Assembly: GCF_001417735.1 (NCBI RefSeq)
Contig: NZ_BBUZ01000030.1
Coordinates: 62,001 to 126,000 of the forward strand
DNA length: 64,000 nucleotides
DNA from: Streptomyces sp. NBRC 110028
GTDB taxonomy: Bacteria > Actinomycetota > Actinomycetes > Streptomycetales > Streptomycetaceae
Direction: 5' to 3'
A model generated the notes under the pieces. The model saw nothing but the letters and a program-made list of their open reading frames with translations, had not been told where the DNA came from and ran no database searches. The translations under genes were made by a program, and so were the position numbers. How positions within the stretch are numbered: the stretch's first letter is position 1; each line of letters starts with the position of its first letter. Below are positions 1 to 8,359 of the stretch, in pieces.

Positions 1-75
1 GGTGCGCCGCCCGTCGGCTCGCAACAACTCCAGGATCCGCAGATCGACCGAGTCGAGATGTACGGGTGCCGACAT
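1..75 (-). CDS. Lrp/AsnC family regulator, N-terminal fragment
   Basis: The gene enters from the left window edge and only its first 25 codons are visible, starting at ATG 75-73 on the minus strand. The peptide begins MSAPVHLDSVDLRILELLRA and continues DGRRT. This is the usual opening of an Lrp/AsnC regulator, where the first helix of the winged HTH reads D-x-x-D-x-x-I-L-x-x-L. Such proteins are DNA-binding regulators that often sense amino acids through a C-terminal RAM domain, which lies outside the window. It diverges from the ACT-domain gene at 217, about 140 bp away, and may control it. That link is inference only. Confidence 0.75.
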   Translation of the reverse strand, partial: MSAPVHLDSVDLRILELLRADGRRT

Positions 76-216
76 GCCGCAAGTGTAAGCGGCGCTTGCC
101 GCAACGGTCACTCCCCGCCCCGGTGGACTTCCCGCAAAGAGCGTCCGTCCATCGCTGTGCGCACTTTTGTTGTGCGCGTGTTGTGCCCGGCCCGGCCCCC
201 TTGAAACCGTGTCCTC

Positions 217-459
217 ATGCCAGCCGCACCACACTCCGCAACGCTCCTGCGCCTCGATGTCGCCGCCGTGCCCCTGGCGGTGGCCCGGGTCGCCTCGATC
301 CTGGCGCATCGCCGGTTCGACGTGCTCACCATGGACGTCGCCGCGCCCGTCGACGGGCTGCGGAGGATCACCATCGAGGTGGACACGGCGGACGAGACCA
401 GGGTGCGGCAGCTCGTCGATTTCCTGAACCGGTCGCTCGACGTCGTCAAGGTCGTCTGA
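217..459 (+). CDS. Solo ACT-domain protein, acetolactate synthase small-subunit-like
   Basis: An 80-residue protein made of a single ACT fold. The pattern of a V-A-R-V-A-S-I-L helix, then R-R-F-D-V-L-T-M-D-V, then R-R-I-T-I-E-V, and an ending L-N-R-S-L-D-V-V-K-V matches the N-terminal ACT domain of IlvN/IlvM. Those regulate acetolactate synthase by binding valine. The usual second domain of IlvN (total about 165-175 residues) is absent, so in size it is closer to enterobacterial IlvM (about 85-95). No catalytic large subunit lies in the visible flank. It may be a free-standing amino-acid sensor working with the adjacent Lrp gene, or a regulatory subunit for an enzyme encoded elsewhere. No strong ribosome site precedes ATG 217, but no better start exists in frame. 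Confidence 0.65.
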   Translation: MPAAPHSATLLRLDVAAVPLAVARVASILAHRRFDVLTMDVAAPVDGLRRITIEVDTADETRVRQLVDFLNRSLDVVKVV

Positions 460-468
460 GGGGCGGCT

Positions 469-522
469 GCCGTATGCGTGAGGGTGCCGTCCCGGCGCGG
501 ACGGCACCCTCACGCATACGGC
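469..522. terminator. Perfect 24-bp inverted repeat, bidirectional terminator
   Basis: Arms at 469-492 and 499-522 are perfectly complementary over 24 bp around a 6-base loop. The hairpin sits between two convergent genes (ACT protein ending at 459, hypothetical protein ending at 539), so it probably stops transcription from both sides. No T-tract follows, as is common in Streptomyces. Confidence 0.85.
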
Positions 523-538
523 GGCTACGCCGTGGTGC

Positions 539-1090
539 TCATCTCGGCATCTCGGTGGCCGTGCCGTTCAGCGACCCCGGGCCGTGCCCGGTGCCGTTCA
601 CCGGGCCGGTGGCCCGGGCGGGGCGTTCCAGGATTCCGCGGTCGCCGGGCGGAGTGTCCGCGGCGGTGGCGCCGGGCGGCGGACCGGAGGCCTCGGTGCC
701 GCTCTGCGAGCCGCCCTGACCGGCCCCGCCGTGCGTGGCCCCGTTCTGACCGCCGTTGGGGGAGGGGGCGGAACCGTTGATCTTGTCGATGGCCTGGCGG
801 GCCTGTTCGCCGGGGGAGCGGGGCGCGGGCTGCGCCGAGGGGGCCGGCGTGGGCGCGGGCTGGTTCCGCTCCAGCTGGGGCGGCTTGGTGTGGGTCGCGC
901 CCATGGCCTGGGTGCGCAGCCGGTGGCTGACCGCCTCGTCCAGGCTCACCGGCCGGTGCGTCTGGGCGGCCAGCCGCCCGGCCTCCTGACCCAGTGCGGA
1001 CACCACGTCCCACGGCAGATGGAGCACCAGACGGACTTCGGCATCCCCGTCCGGAAGGGCTTGGATGGGAGGAGTGAACCGTTCACTCAT
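539..1090 (-). CDS. Hypothetical protein with disordered Pro/Gly/Asn-rich tail
   Basis: I do not recognise a function. The start is ATG 1090, with a GGAGGA ribosome site 7 bases upstream; the frame stays open further upstream, but that part looks like a non-coding extension. The product is 183 residues. Residues 1-65 look folded: a short beta segment (A-E-V-R-L-V-L-H-L-P) is followed by a helix with W-D-V-V-S-A-L-G-Q-E, then a stretch ending S-L-D-E-A-V-S-H-R-L-R. That layout is reminiscent of small ribbon-helix-helix or Arc-like modules, but this is weak. Residues about 75-183 are low-complexity Pro, Gly, Asn, Gln and Ser and are predicted disordered. There is no signal peptide or membrane segment. 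It is monocistronic and ends at the 24-bp hairpin. Confidence 0.6.
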   Translation of the reverse strand: MSERFTPPIQALPDGDAEVRLVLHLPWDVVSALGQEAGRLAAQTHRPVSLDEAVSHRLRTQAMGATHTKPPQLERNQPAPTPAPSAQPAPRSPGEQARQAIDKINGSAPSPNGGQNGATHGGAGQGGSQSGTEASGPPPGATAADTPPGDRGILERPARATGPVNGTGHGPGSLNGTATEMPR

Positions 1091-1208
1091 GAGCTGGTCC
1101 TCCATAGGGTTCTTCGCGTCCGCGCCCCGCCTGCCAGGGCGCGTACAGAGCCATACGGACAACCGCCGCGCCCCGTTCACCGGAAGCCGGACGGATCGGG
1201 GCGCCGCG

Positions 1209-1766
1209 TCAGGTGCGCAGCAGGATCGTGACCGTCGCCAGGATCGCCGCGAGGACGAGCGCTGCCACACCGTAGCCGATCCGCTGCGACCGCAGGCCCG
1301 GAATGAGCGCGTCGACGGCGATCCGGCCCGACCCGGTCAGCGCGAGCCCGGCCGCGCAGACGCCGATGAGCAGCGGAAGCTCGAATCCACCGAAGAGTCC
1401 GAGTTTCCAGGTGGCGGCGACCGCGTTGGCCATCGTGCCCGCCACGGCGGCTCCGGCCAGCGGCGTGAGCAGCCCCACGGCGAGCCCCAGCCCGCCCAGG
1501 GTTTCGACGAGCCCCGCGCAGACGGCCATCGCCCGGGGTGCCGGGTAGCCGAAGTGGGCGAATTCCACCGCGGTCCGGGAGATCCCGAGCCCGTCCCACC
1601 AGCCGAACAGATGCTGCGCCCCTCGCGCGGCGACGATCAGCCCGACCCCGAGCCGCACCACCAGCAGGCCGACGTCATGGGCGCGCAGGACGCCCGGCGC
1701 GCTCCTGGGGGAGGCGTGGACGGGCGTACCCATCGGGGGAGTGTTCTCGTCGCCGTAGTACGACAT
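1209..1766 (-). CDS. DoxX family membrane protein
   Basis: A 185-residue protein with four membrane segments after a roughly 30-residue polar N-terminus. The first segment has the family signature V-V-R-L-G-V-G-L-I-V-A-A-R-G-A-Q-H-L-F-G-W, followed by a short periplasmic loop (G-L-G-I-S-R-T-A-V-E-F). DoxX proteins are small integral membrane proteins related to a subunit of the archaeal thiosulfate:quinone oxidoreductase. In actinobacteria they are linked to membrane redox defence, though the chemistry is rarely proven. ATG 1766 has a GAGGG site 5 bases upstream. A 20-bp dyad (1812-1831) lies in the promoter region. The exporter gene upstream is co-directional, with a 107-bp gap. Confidence 0.85.
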   Translation of the reverse strand: MSYYGDENTPPMGTPVHASPRSAPGVLRAHDVGLLVVRLGVGLIVAARGAQHLFGWWDGLGISRTAVEFAHFGYPAPRAMAVCAGLVETLGGLGLAVGLLTPLAGAAVAGTMANAVAATWKLGLFGGFELPLLIGVCAAGLALTGSGRIAVDALIPGLRSQRIGYGVAALVLAAILATVTILLRT

Positions 1767-1811
1767 GGCGCCCTCGTCGGGTCGGGGTTCGGTGCGCGGC
1801 CACCGAGCCGG

Positions 1812-1831
1812 ATAAGGGATATGGGCCTTAT
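1812..1831. promoter_or_regulatory. ATAAGG-N8-CCTTAT dyad upstream of doxX-like gene
   Basis: A perfect 6-bp inverted repeat with 8-bp centre lies 46 to 65 bp upstream of the DoxX start, in the only AT-rich stretch of this interval. Size and position suit a dimeric repressor operator. The regulator is unknown. Confidence 0.4.
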
Positions 1832-1873
1832 ATTCACTTTGCCGTCATCACGCCATGGCTTCAATCGGTGCGC

Positions 1874-3199
1874 TCACCGGAGGCGCGTCAGGCCGCGGCG
1901 CGCCCCGGCGGCGAGCGGCAGGGCGGTGGCCAGACAGCTCACACCGGCCAGGGTCAGGGACGTCCCGGGGGCGGGAGCGCACAGGGCCACACCGAGACCG
2001 GCCGCGGTCGTGATGGCCGTCTTGGTCACGCCGGACGCCTCGCCCGCCAGCTCCGGGCCCGCGGCCGCCTGGGTGGCGATGAGCGTCAGCGCACCGGCCA
2101 CCCCGAGCGCGGCCCCGCAGCCCGTGGCCACCAGCACATAGCCCGTCAGCGAGGTCGCCGCCTGCGCCGCGCACAGCCCCGCCCCGCCCAGGCCCAGACA
2201 TCCGGCCATCGCCCCGACCGCCCTCGCCGGACCGATCCGCCCGGCCAGCGGACCGGCCACGGACATCGCCACGGCGGGGGCGAGGAAGGCCGCCCCGGCG
2301 GCCGCCGCCGACAGCCGCCACGGCCCCTGCAGTGACATCGGCACCACGAAGAGGAACACCACGGTCGCGGCATTGGCCACCGCGCCCGCCGCCGTGAGCG
2401 CCACGAAGGGCCGGTTGCGCAGGAGGGCCGGGCTCACCAGCGGGCTCGGTGCCGCCCGTTCGCACCGCAGAAAGACCATGAACAGGCCGGCGGCCAGGGT
2501 CAGGGCGGCGGCCGTACGGCCCGACGCCCAGCCCCACACCGGCCCGCGGCCGATGCCCGCCGCGAGCGCCGTCACCGCCGCGGTCGCCGCGACCAGGCCC
2601 CTCCCGTCCACCGGGCGCGGCGTGCCGGAGTCCCGGGGCTCCGCCGCCCGCGCCGCGCAGCCCGCCGCGAGCGCGGCGACCGGCACATTGAGCCAGAACA
2701 CCGCACGCCAGGACACGGCCTCGGTCAGCACCCCGCCCACGAACGGGCCGCACGCCGTCGCGACACCCCCGACGCCCATCGCCCACCCCAGGGCCCGCCC
2801 GCGCAGCGCGGGCGGATAGGTGTGCGTCAGCAGGGCGAGCCCCACCGGCATGGCCAGCGCGCCGCCCGCTCCCTGGACGACCCGGGCGCCCACCAGCACC
2901 GGCAGCGAGGGGCTGAGCGCGCACACCAGCGAGGCGCCCCCGAACACGGCGAGGCCCGCCGTCAGCAGCGCGCGCCGCCCCAGCACATCGCCCAGCCGCC
3001 CGGCGCCCAGCATCAGCGAGGCCGCCGCCAGCAGATAGCCGCTGACCACCCACGACAGCCCGCCGCCGGTCCCCAGATCCCGGCCGATCCGGGGCAGCGC
3101 CGGGTTCAGCGCGAAGGCGTCCAGCTGGACGCAGAACATGGCCAGCGACACGGCGGCCAGCGCCGGGCGCCGTACGGAAGCAGCGCTCCGTACCGTCAT
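1874..3199 (-). CDS. MFS drug-efflux type transporter (DHA2-like)
   Basis: A 441-residue major facilitator protein with strongly hydrophobic segments along its whole length. The N-terminal half carries the family motifs: L-D-A-F-A-L-N-P-A-L-P-R-I in the first helix (motif D1-like), G-R-L-G-D-V-L-G-R-R-A-L-L (motif A) at about residue 66, and R-V-V-Q-G-A-G-G-A-L-A-M-P (motif B) at about 107. These place it with proton-driven EmrB/QacA-type exporters. At 441 residues it is shorter than typical 14-helix DHA2 members, so it may have only about 12-14 short helices. Substrate is unknown. ATG 3199 has GAGGAG 6 bases upstream. It follows the phosphoesterase gene on the same strand with a 119-bp gap. 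Confidence 0.85.
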   Translation of the reverse strand: MTVRSAASVRRPALAAVSLAMFCVQLDAFALNPALPRIGRDLGTGGGLSWVVSGYLLAAASLMLGAGRLGDVLGRRALLTAGLAVFGGASLVCALSPSLPVLVGARVVQGAGGALAMPVGLALLTHTYPPALRGRALGWAMGVGGVATACGPFVGGVLTEAVSWRAVFWLNVPVAALAAGCAARAAEPRDSGTPRPVDGRGLVAATAAVTALAAGIGRGPVWGWASGRTAAALTLAAGLFMVFLRCERAAPSPLVSPALLRNRPFVALTAAGAVANAATVVFLFVVPMSLQGPWRLSAAAAGAAFLAPAVAMSVAGPLAGRIGPARAVGAMAGCLGLGGAGLCAAQAATSLTGYVLVATGCGAALGVAGALTLIATQAAAGPELAGEASGVTKTAITTAAGLGVALCAPAPGTSLTLAGVSCLATALPLAAGARRGLTRLR

Positions 3200-3318
3200 C
3201 GGTAACTCCTCATCAGCACCACGGAAGGGGGACGGGACAGGGGCTGATGAAAGAAGTGAGAACTCGACGGGAGGTGAGGGGAACGGGCGGACGGGTCACG
3301 CCCGGGGGAACGGCGGCT

Positions 3319-3825
3319 TCAGCGGCGGGGCGGCAGCCGGTGCAGCTCCACGGCGGTCAGCCGCCCGGCCTCGATCGTGGCCGTCAGATACGTACAGTAC
3401 GGCTGCCGGCGCCGGTCGGTGGGGGAGCCGGGGTTGAGCAGCCGGAGCCGCCCGTCGGCCGATGTGGAGTCCCACGGGATGTGGCTGTGGCCGAACACCA
3501 GCACGTCCAGCTCCGGGAACCGCTCCGCGCAGCGCCGCTCACGCCCTTGGGCCGCGCCTGTCTCGTGCACCACCCCGAGGCGCAGCCCGCCCAGCTCCGC
3601 GTACGCCACCTCCGGCAGCCGCGACCGCAGTTCGGGCCCGTCGTTGTTGCCGTACACGCCGATCAGCCGGTGCGAGCGCGCCTCCAGCAGATCGAGGGTG
3701 GCGGTGTCGACCCAGTCGCCCGCGTGGATGACCACATCGGCGCGGGCCACCTGGTCCAGCAGCTCCCTGGGCAGTTCCTTGGCCCGGCGAGGGAGATGGG
3801 TGTCCGACATCAGCAGGAGACGCAC
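3319..3825 (-). CDS. YfcE/MJ0936-type metallophosphoesterase
   Basis: A 168-residue small cytosolic calcineurin-like phosphoesterase. All metal-binding motifs are visible: S-D-T-H near the N-terminus, H-A-G-D-W, Y-G-N-N-D, V-V-H-E and G-H-S-H-I-P. The family binds two divalent metals and hydrolyses phosphodiesters such as bis-p-nitrophenyl phosphate in vitro; natural substrates are mostly unknown. I place the start at GTG 3825, so the protein opens V-R-L-L-L-M-S-D-T-H as in homologues. A longer reading frame would add 29 residues lacking family similarity and would run into the divergent DUF1348 remnant. Confidence 0.85.
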   Translation of the reverse strand: MRLLLMSDTHLPRRAKELPRELLDQVARADVVIHAGDWVDTATLDLLEARSHRLIGVYGNNDGPELRSRLPEVAYAELGGLRLGVVHETGAAQGRERRCAERFPELDVLVFGHSHIPWDSTSADGRLRLLNPGSPTDRRRQPYCTYLTATIEAGRLTAVELHRLPPRR

Positions 3826-3880
3826 GCGTCGACCGTACCGTGTGGATCGGCGTCCATTGACCGTCGCACAGGGAGAGAAT

Positions 3881-4033
3881 GTGACCGAGCGCCCGCCGCT
3901 TCCGCCGTTCACCCGGGAAACCGCGATCCAGAAGGTCCGTCAGGCGGAGGACGCCTGGAATTCCCGCGACCCCGAAAGGGCGGCCCTGGCCTGCTCCGTC
4001 GACTCCCGGGGTCTGAGCGATCCGGGGTTGTGA
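3881..4033 (+). pseudogene. DUF1348 (NTF2/SnoaL-like fold) gene remnant
   Basis: GTG 3881 has GGGAG a few bases upstream and begins M-T-E-R-P-P-L-P-P-F-T-R-E-T-A-I-Q-K-V-R, then Q-A-E-D-A-W-N-S-R-D-P-E-R-A-A-L-A. This is the highly conserved opening of the roughly 150-residue DUF1348 family (small NTF2-like proteins). After about residue 38 the similarity stops where homologues read Y-T-x-D-S-x-W-R-N-R, and the frame ends at TGA 4031-4033 after 50 codons. The remaining two thirds of the gene are gone. The truncation lies about 55 bp before the recombinase-like gene, suggesting that an insertion or deletion there broke it. The promoter and start appear intact, so a 50-residue peptide could still be made. 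Confidence 0.7.
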
Positions 4034-4088
4034 GCCGCCCGATGACATAAATAATGTGCCAAGCGGACGATCGGAAGAGGGTGACGGT

Positions 4089-4649
4089 GTGACGGCGCGA
4101 GCGGGCGGGACGGCTGAGACGGCGAAGGACCGGTATCCGCGTCCGGTGGTGTCGGCCGCGGAGGCGGAGTGGGTCTGGCGGCTGCTGTCGGTGCAGGCCC
4201 TGGAGAACGGGGCGAAGCCGGAGACGGTGCGGCTCGCGGTGATCGTGGGCCTGGCCCGGGCCAGCGGCGCCCGCTACGGCGGTCTGCTGCGCTGCACCAT
4301 GTCCTCGCTCGACCTGGACGCGGGATGGGTGACCATCGAACACGGCAAGCACCGGATCCCCCGGCGGCACGGTCTGGACGCGGGGACGATCCTGGTCCTG
4401 CGCCGCTGGCTGCTGGTGCGCGAGGAACTGTGCACCGAACTGGAGGGATCCGTCCCGGACGCGCTGCTGCTCACGGTGCACCACACCCATGACAACGGGG
4501 TGACCGTCGCCGCCGGGCTGCCCATCACCCGGCAGGGGCTGGTGCTCTCGTGGCGCCGCTTCGTCCACCGTACGAACGCCCGGTACGCCGCGCGCCGTCC
4601 GCCGCTGCCGACCCGCTTCGAACAGGTCCGCCGGGTCTGGGACACCTGA
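4089..4649 (+). CDS. Tyrosine-recombinase-like protein, probably catalytically incomplete
   Basis: The start is taken at GTG 4089 (AGAGGG 7-8 bases upstream), giving 186 residues; GTG 4056 is an alternative. The core resembles the front of an integrase catalytic domain. A helix with L-A-R-A-S-G-A-R-Y-G-G-L-L-R corresponds to the T-G-x-R-x-x-E-L-L box with the first catalytic Arg. It is followed by S-S-L-D-L-D-A-G-W-V-T-I and H-G-K-H-R-I-P-R-R, then a helix before a conserved R-W-L. The H-x-x-R box and terminal tyrosine nucleophile are not evident, and the protein ends soon after W-R-R-F-V-H-R. It may be a truncated recombinase or a repurposed conserved protein. The adjacent broken DUF1348 gene fits past mobility. 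Confidence 0.45.
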   Translation: MTARAGGTAETAKDRYPRPVVSAAEAEWVWRLLSVQALENGAKPETVRLAVIVGLARASGARYGGLLRCTMSSLDLDAGWVTIEHGKHRIPRRHGLDAGTILVLRRWLLVREELCTELEGSVPDALLLTVHHTHDNGVTVAAGLPITRQGLVLSWRRFVHRTNARYAARRPPLPTRFEQVRRVWDT

Positions 4650-4700
4650 TGCCGCTGGTGGGGGGCGGGGCCACGGCGGACCCCGCCCCCACCGGCCCGT

Positions 4701-7700
4701 TCACGCCGCGGGAGCCTCGTCCCTGGCCGCCGCCGTGACCGAGAAGCGCGCCCGCGCCGTCGCACCGTTCACGGTCACCGTGAGGGTCGCCGTACCCGGG
4801 CGCAGCGCGGTGATCTTGCCGGTCGCCGGGTCGAACGCGGCGACATAGCGGGCCGGGGGCCGGGCGTGGGTCACGTCGCCGACGTAGACGCGCGGCGAAC
4901 CGGTCCAGTCCGCGCTGAGCGGCCAGCCGACCGGCACCGTGCGGGCATCGAAGCCCTCGCCCTGGATCACCGACGCCGTGACGTCCGCGTCCTGCCCGGT
5001 GCGCACCTCGGCCGGCGCGGTGACCGTCAGCCCGTCCACATGGGCCCGGGTCTGCACCGACACCCAGTCGGGCCCGCCCCTCCACGGGGCGTGGCGCGCC
5101 GCCGCCCGCTGCCGGGGCGAGACGGGATCGACGCCCACCATCGACCAGCCGGTGAAGCCGCCCCGCGCGGCCGGAGTGGCCGGGTTCTTGCCCGCGTTGC
5201 CGTTGATCAGATACGGGACGCCGTCCACCCGCGAGGCGTGGAAGGTGCCCACATGGCCGCCGATGAACGCGGCGCCCTTGCCCGTCGTACGGCGGAAGTC
5301 GGCCAGCCAGTTCTCCAGCAGCGCGGCCTCCTTGCGGTCGCCGAGCCGACTGCCCTGCTGCGGGGTGGGATCACGCGGCGGGACGTGCTCGATCACCATG
5401 ACCGAGCCGATGGCGGGATCGGCGGCGGCCGCGTCCAGCCGCTCGCGCAACTCCTTGATCTGGTCGAAGCCGCCGCCCCGGAGCCGCAGACTCGATGTGT
5501 CGAGGGTGATGAAGCGGGTGCCCCGGTGGTCGAACGCGCGGTGCGCGGGGCCGAATTCGGCCGTGAAGTTCTCGATCGAGCCGCCCATCACCTCGTGGTT
5601 GCCCGGTACGTAGGTCCAGGGCACGTCATCGCCCAGCTCCTCCGTCAGCACCCGGCGGGCGAAAGCGAGATCGGCGGGTGACCCCTCGTCGACCAGGTCG
5701 CCGTTGATGACCAGGAAGTCGGGCTTCGCCGCCTTGATCTCGCGCAGGGTGCGGCGGGCCCGGGCCACGATCGGACTGTCCGGGGCGCGGGCCACGAACT
5801 GGGCGTCCGACATCACCGCGAACCGCCAGTCCCGGCCCTCGGTGCGCGCGGCCGTGGCGATGAGCGGATCGGGGCGTACGTCCTCCTTCGGCAGATCGAC
5901 GGCGGGCGGCACCCGCGCGGTGAGGTCGTCGAGGGTGACACCGCCGGTGTACTGGCGGCCGGCGGCCGTCTCCGCGAGGTAGAAGCGGCTCACCTTCAGC
6001 GGATACGCGATCCCGGCCGGAACCTCGAAGTCGACATGTCGCCAGCCGGTCCAGGTGATGTACGGGCCGCGCAGCAACTGGTCCGAGCCCGCGGCGTCCT
6101 TGAGGTGGAGGGTGGGCCACGCCCCCTTGCCGTCGCCCTTGATCCACAGGCCGAACGACTGCGGCTGGCCGTCCACCGCGATCGGCTCCGGCGGGGTGAC
6201 ATAGGCGGCGCGGGTGGCGGTGGACTGGCCGAAGTCGTAGGTCAGCTCCAGTCCGGTGCCGCTGCGGCCGTCGGGCGTGGCCCGCGCCGAGCCGGAGGCG
6301 CGGGCCTGGCTGAACGTCCACCGCCCGGCGTCGTCGAAGGACGCCTCCGGCTGGTCGGTCAGGCCCACGGTGACGGCGAGCACGGTGACGGCGCCGCCGA
6401 CCGCGACCTCGACCTGCCCCGCGGCCCGGTCGCCGCGGGCCTTGACGGTGAAGTTCCCGGTCGCCGGTTCCGGGGCGATGTCGAACAGCGCGTGGTCGTA
6501 ACTCAGCCGGACGTCGGACGGCTCGATGGGTGCGCTGGTGCCGTGCGCGTCCAGGCCGACGATCCCGAAACGGCCGGTGGCCCCGGCGCCGGCGAGCCCG
6601 ATCAGCCGGCTGGTGGGCCGGATCCGGTCCAGCTCGTCCAGCACGCTCAGCCGGAGCGAGCCACGGGCGGTCCCGCGCCGGGCGACGACCGCCGTGCCGC
6701 CGCCGTGGCGCGCGGTGAACGTACCGTCGGCGCCGACCCGGCCGACCCGGGGGTCGGCCGTCTGCCAGTGCGGCGCGCCCTCGGCCGGGCCGTAGGTCTC
6801 GTCGTAGCCCGCGGCGGTGAGACGGCGGGTCAGCCCCGGGAACACCCGCTCCGGGTGGCCGCCCCGGACCGGATCGACGGTGGGCGCGTCGGCCGCGCCG
6901 GTCGCCGTCTCCACCCAGAAGCCCCGGAGCCGGCCGCTGCCGTCGGGGGCGGTGAAGGCGAGCCCGTTGGGCACGGGCCGCTCGCTGCCGTCGGACGGGC
7001 TGTTCTCCACCCGGCCCGTGTCGCTGCCGGGTTCGCGCGCCAGAAGCGTGGAGGAGCCGCCCCCGTCGAGGTTGAGCGCGCTGTAGGAGCCCGCGTCCTT
7101 CATCATCCGGCCCAGCTCGGTCAGGGTGACCCCGCCGCTGTCCGCCTGCCGTCCGTCCACGGTGAGGACCTGCATCGTCCGCCCGTCCCGGGAGAAGCCG
7201 ACGGCGGTGCGCGGCGCCGCGGTGTTGTTGCCCTCGCCCTCGTGGCCGACCGGTGCGCCGTCCACGACGAGGAGTTCACGGCCGCTGACCGCCGTGCGCG
7301 GGGTGTCGCCGCTGTCGGTACGGGGCCGGTACTCCCACGACACCGCGTCCCCGACCGCCAGCCGGCCGAGGGCGTCCGCCCCGGCGTCGCGGCCGACCAG
7401 CACGGTGGCCCCCTCCGGGATCGCCCCCTTGCCGGGCGCTGTGGCCGCCGCGGTGACCTTGCCGTCCGCGACCGTGACCTCGGCGGCGCGCCGCGCCCCG
7501 TCCACGGTCTGCGCCCGGTCCGCCTCGCCCCACCGGGCGTTGTACGCGCCGATGCCGCCCGCCGGGACGTCGGCGGCGTTGATCGCCGCGAGCGGACGCC
7601 GACCGTCCGGGAGGGTCAGCGTGCCGTCGAAGTACAGCTGGAGGATGCGCCCCGCGGCGTCCGGACCGATGCCGACCGCGTTGCCGGAGCCGGACGCGGC

Positions 7701-8219
7701 GGAGTTGACGATGCGGCCGTCGCCGATGCCCGTGCCCTCGGGGGCGCCGGTCTGGTTGATGTCGAAGAAGTCGCCGTTGATCGCGGCGACCGTGCGGCGC
7801 CCCGGCCCGGCGTCGTGTTCCTGGGCCAGTTGGGAGACGGGCTCGCGCCGGGAGACCTTGTCCGGGTGCAGATAGTCGACCTTCGTCGCGCCGGTGAGGT
7901 CCACCGACAGCGCGTCGGCGCGCAGCCACTTGTCCGACTCCAGCCGGTCGTACGAGGTCAGCCGCACCCCCGGGGCCACCGGCCGCGACGAGCCGGCGGT
8001 CCGGATGCCGTCGCCGTCGGCGATCGACCGCGCGCCGGGAGCGGGGTTGACGGCGGCCGGCGGGGCGACCGGCCGCAGCATCTCCGACGAGGAGCGGGGG
8101 AGGGGTTCGGGCGCCGGGGCCGGGGTGCCCTCGGCGGCGGCCTGGTCTACGGCACCCAGCACGAGGGCACAGGCGGCGGCCAGCGCCGCCACGGGTCTGG
8201 TGAACGCGACAGGGGGCAT
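4701..8219 (-). CDS. Secreted phosphodiester glycosidase plus calcineurin-like phosphoesterase
   Basis: A 1172-residue exported protein. ATG 8219 has GGAG 5 bases upstream and starts a Sec signal peptide (M-P-P-V-A-F-T-R-P, then a hydrophobic A/L/V core, cleavage near A-A-A-E-G). Residues about 125-430 form a NAGPA-type phosphodiester glycosidase domain, with I-N-G-D-F-F-D and the signature L-N-L-D-G-G-G-S-S-T-L. The middle (about 440-770) consists of beta-rich, Ig-like or carbohydrate-binding-like segments. Residues about 790-1010 are a calcineurin-like phosphoesterase with V-M-S-D-A-Q, I-N-G-D-L-V-D, P-G-N-H-E, E-H-V-P-P and I-G-G-H-V-G. A final Ig-like domain closes the protein. Two phosphodiester-cleaving activities on one extracellular chain suggest degradation of teichoic-acid-like or glycophosphodiester polymers; the substrate is inference. 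It is monocistronic. Confidence 0.85.
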   Translation of the reverse strand: MPPVAFTRPVAALAAACALVLGAVDQAAAEGTPAPAPEPLPRSSSEMLRPVAPPAAVNPAPGARSIADGDGIRTAGSSRPVAPGVRLTSYDRLESDKWLRADALSVDLTGATKVDYLHPDKVSRREPVSQLAQEHDAGPGRRTVAAINGDFFDINQTGAPEGTGIGDGRIVNSAASGSGNAVGIGPDAAGRILQLYFDGTLTLPDGRRPLAAINAADVPAGGIGAYNARWGEADRAQTVDGARRAAEVTVADGKVTAAATAPGKGAIPEGATVLVGRDAGADALGRLAVGDAVSWEYRPRTDSGDTPRTAVSGRELLVVDGAPVGHEGEGNNTAAPRTAVGFSRDGRTMQVLTVDGRQADSGGVTLTELGRMMKDAGSYSALNLDGGGSSTLLAREPGSDTGRVENSPSDGSERPVPNGLAFTAPDGSGRLRGFWVETATGAADAPTVDPVRGGHPERVFPGLTRRLTAAGYDETYGPAEGAPHWQTADPRVGRVGADGTFTARHGGGTAVVARRGTARGSLRLSVLDELDRIRPTSRLIGLAGAGATGRFGIVGLDAHGTSAPIEPSDVRLSYDHALFDIAPEPATGNFTVKARGDRAAGQVEVAVGGAVTVLAVTVGLTDQPEASFDDAGRWTFSQARASGSARATPDGRSGTGLELTYDFGQSTATRAAYVTPPEPIAVDGQPQSFGLWIKGDGKGAWPTLHLKDAAGSDQLLRGPYITWTGWRHVDFEVPAGIAYPLKVSRFYLAETAAGRQYTGGVTLDDLTARVPPAVDLPKEDVRPDPLIATAARTEGRDWRFAVMSDAQFVARAPDSPIVARARRTLREIKAAKPDFLVINGDLVDEGSPADLAFARRVLTEELGDDVPWTYVPGNHEVMGGSIENFTAEFGPAHRAFDHRGTRFITLDTSSLRLRGGGFDQIKELRERLDAAAADPAIGSVMVIEHVPPRDPTPQQGSRLGDRKEAALLENWLADFRRTTGKGAAFIGGHVGTFHASRVDGVPYLINGNAGKNPATPAARGGFTGWSMVGVDPVSPRQRAAARHAPWRGGPDWVSVQTRAHVDGLTVTAPAEVRTGQDADVTASVIQGEGFDARTVPVGWPLSADWTGSPRVYVGDVTHARPPARYVAAFDPATGKITALRPGTATLTVTVNGATARARFSVTAAARDEAPAA

Positions 8220-8359
8220 GGCAACTCCATGGGGCCATGGGACGCGCGTGGTTCCCACGCACAGCGCCCCAGCATCGCCATGGAGGTGACGGCGCGCCAG
8301 AAGGCGTGGGCGACATCATGGAGAACAAACGCCGTTCGGCCGCCGCCGATGGGGGCGCG

